Source: Gemmatimonadota bacterium (GTDB lineage Bacteria > Gemmatimonadota > Gemmatimonadetes > Palauibacterales > Palauibacteraceae). From it: a stretch of DNA of 8,106 bases. Of this stretch, positions 5,998-8,106 are shown piece after piece (positions within the stretch are counted from its first letter, which is position 1; every line of letters starts with the position of its first letter). The stretch is taken from positions 1-8,106 of the forward strand of contig JAUVTH010000062.1 in NCBI GenBank assembly GCA_030601615.1, read 5' to 3'. The position numbers and the translations under genes were made by a program. Below the pieces are notes generated by a model, which was given only the letters and a program-made list of their open reading frames with translations, had not been told where the DNA came from and ran no database searches.

Positions 5998-7722
5998 TCA
6001 AAAGGCCACGGGCTCCTGGAACCGGCCGTATACTTTCTCCAGCGCATCCCGGATCTCGCCCAGCGTGGCGTACGCCCGGACGGCATCCAGCATGGGGGGC
6101 ATCAGGTTCTCGTCCGCCATGACTGCCGCAGTGAGCGCCCCGAGGGCGTGCTCGACTGCGCCGCCATCCCGCCGCTCGCGGAGCGCGGCCAGGCGTCCGG
6201 CCTGCGCCTCGGCAGCTGACTCGTCGATCCTCAGGATCTCGAGATCCGGCTCATCGTCTTCCTGGAACGAGTTCACGCCGACGATCAGGCGGCTCCGAGC
6301 CTCGACTTCGTCCTGGAACCTCCTCGCCGACCGGGAGATCCTGGCCTGGAAGTAGCCCGACTCGATCCCGGCCACGACGCCGCCCAGATCGTCGATCTCG
6401 GCGAAGATCTCCTCCGCCTGGCGCTCCAGCTCGTCGGTCATGCTCTCGACGAAGTACGAACCGGCCAGCGGATCGATGGTGTTCGGCACCCCGGTCTCGA
6501 ACGCGAGGATCTGCTGGGTGCGCAGGGCGATCCGTACGGCGTTCTCGGTCGGGAGTGCCAGCGACTCGTCCATCGCGTTCGTGTGAAGCGACTGCGTGCC
6601 TCCGAGGACGGCCGCCAGTCCCTGGTACGCGACGCGCACGATGTTGTTGTGCGGCTGCTGGGCCGTGAGCGTCACCCCGGCCGTCTGGGCATGAGTGCGC
6701 AGACGCCAGCTCTCGGGCCGCTTCGCACCATAGATGTCGCGCATGTGGCGCGCCCATATGCGCCGGCTGGCCCGGAACTTCGCGATTTCCTCGAACAGGT
6801 CGTTGTGCACGTCCCAGAAAAACGAGAGGCGTGGGGCGAACTCGTCCACGTCGAGGCCGCGGGCGATGCCCTCCTCGACATATGTGAACCCGTTCTTCAG
6901 AGTGAACGCCAGCTCTTCAACCGCTGTGGCGCCCGCCTCACGGATGTGATAGCCGGAGATCGAGATCGTGTTGAACTTCGGAGCGCTGACGGCGGACCAC
7001 TCGAAGATGTCCGTGATGATCTTGAGCGCCGGCTTCGGCGGGTAGATCCACGCGTGCTGGGCCTGGTACTCCTTGAGAATGTCGTTCTGAATCGTTCCGG
7101 TGACCTTCTCGAACGGCACGCCCTGCTTCTCCGCGGCGGCGAGCAGGAAGCAATACAGCATGATGGCCGGCCCGTTGATCGTCATGGACACCGACACTCG
7201 ATCGAGGGGAATCCCATCGAAGAGCGTTTCCATGTCGGCCAGGCTGGAGATCGCCACACCGCACTTCCCGACCTCGCCCTCGCAGAGAGGATCGTCCGAG
7301 TCGTATCCCATCAGAGTCGGGAAGTCGAAGGCCACCGACAGGCCCGTCGTGCCGTGCGCAAGGAGGAACTTGTACCGCTCGTTGGTCTCCGCGGCCGTGG
7401 CGAACCCGGAGAACAGCCGCTTGGTCCACAGCCGCGTGCGGTACATCGTGGCATACGGTCCGCGGGTGAACGGGTACTCGCCCGGCAGACCGATATCGGC
7501 CAGATAGTCGTCGTCCCGGGTGTCCAACGGGGTGTACAGGGCCCGCACCGGTTCCCCGGAGACCGTCGTGAAGTCGGTGTCCTGTCGCTGCGGAGCACCG
7601 GCGGTCGTGGCCCTCCAGCCGGCCAGCCTTGCCTCCAGCTCCACGATCTCCTGGCGCTTGCGCTCCAGCTCCCGCTCGAGATCGGCCGCAGTGGGAGCGT
7701 CCGTATCGATCACCTGGCTCAT
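5998..7722 (-). CDS. icmA: B12-dependent acyl-CoA mutase large subunit, isobutyryl-CoA-mutase-like active site
   Basis: A 574-residue substrate-binding (TIM-barrel) subunit of the methylmalonyl-CoA mutase superfamily, lacking the B12 domain, which is the next gene. Aligned to the Propionibacterium enzyme with a constant offset of 15, Tyr90, Arg97, Gln212 and His259 match Tyr75, Arg82, Gln197 and His244. Tyr89 is replaced by Phe104 (KRLFSGF) and Arg207 by Gln222 (KEYQAQH). Phe/Gln at these places is the reported signature of isobutyryl-CoA mutase; methylmalonyl enzymes need Tyr/Arg to hold the free carboxylate. Ala131 stands where 2-hydroxyisobutyryl-CoA mutase has Asp117, arguing against that activity. 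Expected reaction: isobutyryl-CoA to n-butyryl-CoA or a related rearrangement such as pivalyl/isovaleryl. Automatic annotation will probably say methylmalonyl-CoA mutase. Residues 12-36 form a short charged helix, possibly a coiled coil. The start is the fourth of four nearby ATGs, chosen for its SD; the open frame further upstream is Arg/Gly/Pro-rich and non-coding in character. Confidence 0.88.
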   Translation of the reverse strand: MSQVIDTDAPTAADLERELERKRQEIVELEARLAGWRATTAGAPQRQDTDFTTVSGEPVRALYTPLDTRDDDYLADIGLPGEYPFTRGPYATMYRTRLWTKRLFSGFATAAETNERYKFLLAHGTTGLSVAFDFPTLMGYDSDDPLCEGEVGKCGVAISSLADMETLFDGIPLDRVSVSMTINGPAIMLYCFLLAAAEKQGVPFEKVTGTIQNDILKEYQAQHAWIYPPKPALKIITDIFEWSAVSAPKFNTISISGYHIREAGATAVEELAFTLKNGFTYVEEGIARGLDVDEFAPRLSFFWDVHNDLFEEIAKFRASRRIWARHMRDIYGAKRPESWRLRTHAQTAGVTLTAQQPHNNIVRVAYQGLAAVLGGTQSLHTNAMDESLALPTENAVRIALRTQQILAFETGVPNTIDPLAGSYFVESMTDELERQAEEIFAEIDDLGGVVAGIESGYFQARISRSARRFQDEVEARSRLIVGVNSFQEDDEPDLEILRIDESAAEAQAGRLAALRERRDGGAVEHALGALTAAVMADENLMPPMLDAVRAYATLGEIRDALEKVYGRFQEPVAF

Positions 7723-7728
7723 CAGCAT

Positions 7729-7735
7729 TCCTTCC
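7729..7735 (-). promoter_or_regulatory. Ribosome binding site choosing among four ATGs of the mutase gene
   Basis: On the minus strand GGAAGGA lies 6 nt before the ATG at 7722. In-frame ATGs at 7746, 7737 and 7728 have no SD or have it directly abutting. The upstream ATGs would only add MYGMEGML, which looks unlike protein of this family. Confidence 0.6.
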
Positions 7736-7792
7736 ATGCCGTACATTCTGGCAGGCCGGCGCGGCACGTGCGAAGACCTTCCGCCGTCGACG

Positions 7793-7822
7793 AATATACG
7801 CGATGGCAGGCAGGCCGTTCCA
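7793..7822 (-). promoter_or_regulatory. Candidate operon promoter
   Basis: In the 155-nt gap between the partial gene and the mutase gene, the minus strand reads TATATT at 7798-7793, a good -10 box in otherwise very GC-rich DNA. A weak -35 candidate (TGGAAC, 7822-7817) lies 18 nt upstream. This would give a leader of roughly 60 nt. The perfect 8-bp palindrome CGTCGACG (7785-7792) directly abuts the -10 on its downstream side, and a 9-bp direct repeat (GGCAGGCCG at 7750-7758 and 7809-7817 on the plus strand) flanks it; either could be part of an operator. The -35 match is poor, so confidence is low. Confidence 0.3.
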
Positions 7823-7877
7823 GTTGTCGGAGTGCCGGCGCCCGGGCGACGAACGAAGGAGTCCGGCGGACGACCAG

Positions 7878-8106
7878 CTACTGGCTGTCCGCGCTCCCGC
7901 CGAGCCGGCTCGCCAGGAGACGGGCGATCGCGTACGGAGACTCGAGATCCGCGTCGAGCTCGGCTCCCTCGGCTGCCACCCACTCCTGCCACACGGCCAG
8001 GGCCCGCCTCTGGACGGAGCGCTCCAGCACGCGGTGCGCGTGCTCGAGCGCGGCACGGTGCCGACGCCCGGCCAGGCTGCCGCTGAGGCGCAGCCACTCG
8101 AAGTGA
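7878..8106 (-). CDS. C-terminal end of an unidentified protein (partial at the window edge)
   Basis: The minus strand is open from the window edge to a TAG at 7880-7878, giving 75 complete residues with no start in the window. The frame has strong G/C preference at third positions (CAC TTC GAG TGG CTG CGC CTC AGC GGC) and a credible soluble, helical composition, with balanced Arg and Glu, several Trp and no Pro runs: for example HRVLERSVQRRALAVWQEW near residues 24-42 and ESPYAIARLLASRLGG near 55-70. The two other minus frames over the same bases read as low-complexity Arg/Pro/Gly. It ends 155 nt before the mutase start in the same direction. It could be the preceding gene of the operon or an unrelated neighbour. 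I do not recognise the family. Confidence 0.6.
   Translation of the reverse strand, partial: HFEWLRLSGSLAGRRHRAALEHAHRVLERSVQRRALAVWQEWVAAEGAELDADLESPYAIARLLASRLGGSADSQ

Noticed and set aside
5998..7722. Straight call of methylmalonyl-CoA mutase as the activity
   Set aside because: The two residues that bind the substrate carboxylate in that enzyme are replaced (Phe104, Gln222), although the superfamily assignment stands.
7805..7822. Sigma-54-like element (TGGAAC followed by GC-rich CTGCC)
   Set aside because: The -24/-12 spacing and the TTGC part do not match well; a housekeeping-type -10 nearby is more convincing.
7723..8097. N-terminal extension of the mutase frame by 125 residues
   Set aside because: The translation is Arg/Gly/Pro-rich, lies upstream of a good SD and ATG, and covers the more protein-like C-terminus of the edge gene in another frame.
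6583..8106. Long plus-strand ORF opposite the mutase gene
   Set aside because: It overlaps a clear B12-mutase gene on the other strand, has low-complexity Arg/Gly/Ser composition and no recognisable motif.
1..8106. tRNA, rRNA, CRISPR arrays, insertion sequences or attachment sites
   Set aside because: I saw no repeat arrays, transposase motifs or terminal inverted repeats, and no clover-leaf candidates; almost all bases are accounted for by protein genes.

Overview
This is a GC-rich bacterial window (about two-thirds G+C by eye) with tightly packed genes, strong G/C preference at third codon positions and at least one TTG start. Many long mirror ORFs lie opposite the real genes, as usual at such composition. 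The gene content suggests a soil or marine heterotroph using B12-dependent carbon-skeleton rearrangement and acyl-CoA carboxylation. A Gemmatimonadota, Acidobacteriota or similar lineage would fit, but nothing here proves the phylum.

Layout. Two tandem plus-strand genes (13-464) encode tiny secreted proteins, each with a signal peptide and six cysteines arranged around a twin CX3C motif. A strong hairpin (483-515) separates them from a convergent minus-strand cluster that fills nearly all of the rest. In transcription order (right to left) the cluster holds: a large mutase subunit (7722-5998); a small B12-binding subunit (5887-5468); an acyl-CoA carboxylase carboxyltransferase (beta) subunit (5468-3858); an AtuA/DUF1446 protein (3861-2485); a separate small AtuA C-terminal-domain protein (2457-2074); a crotonase-fold hydratase (2070-1297); and a six-helix membrane protein (1203-529). 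Start/stop overlaps (TGATG, ATGA) and gaps of 3-27 nt argue for one transcript, at least from the small mutase subunit to the hydratase. At the right edge lies the C-terminal end of another minus-strand gene (7878-8106).

How it fits together. The mutase would normally be annotated methylmalonyl-CoA mutase. However, the two residues that contact the methylmalonyl carboxylate in the Propionibacterium enzyme (Tyr89, Arg207) are Phe104 and Gln222 here, the pair reported for isobutyryl-CoA mutase. The large/small subunit sizes (574 and 139 aa) also match IcmA/IcmB. The downstream genes resemble the leucine/acyclic-terpene (Liu/Atu) module: carboxylase beta, AtuA and a methylglutaconyl-CoA-hydratase-like crotonase. 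My working hypothesis is a branched-acyl-CoA pathway in which a carbon-skeleton mutase (isobutyryl/butyryl or pivalyl/isovaleryl type) feeds a 3-methylcrotonyl-CoA-like carboxylation and hydration branch. The biotin carboxylase subunit, an acyl-CoA dehydrogenase and a mutase G-protein chaperone are not in the window and must be encoded elsewhere if the hypothesis holds.
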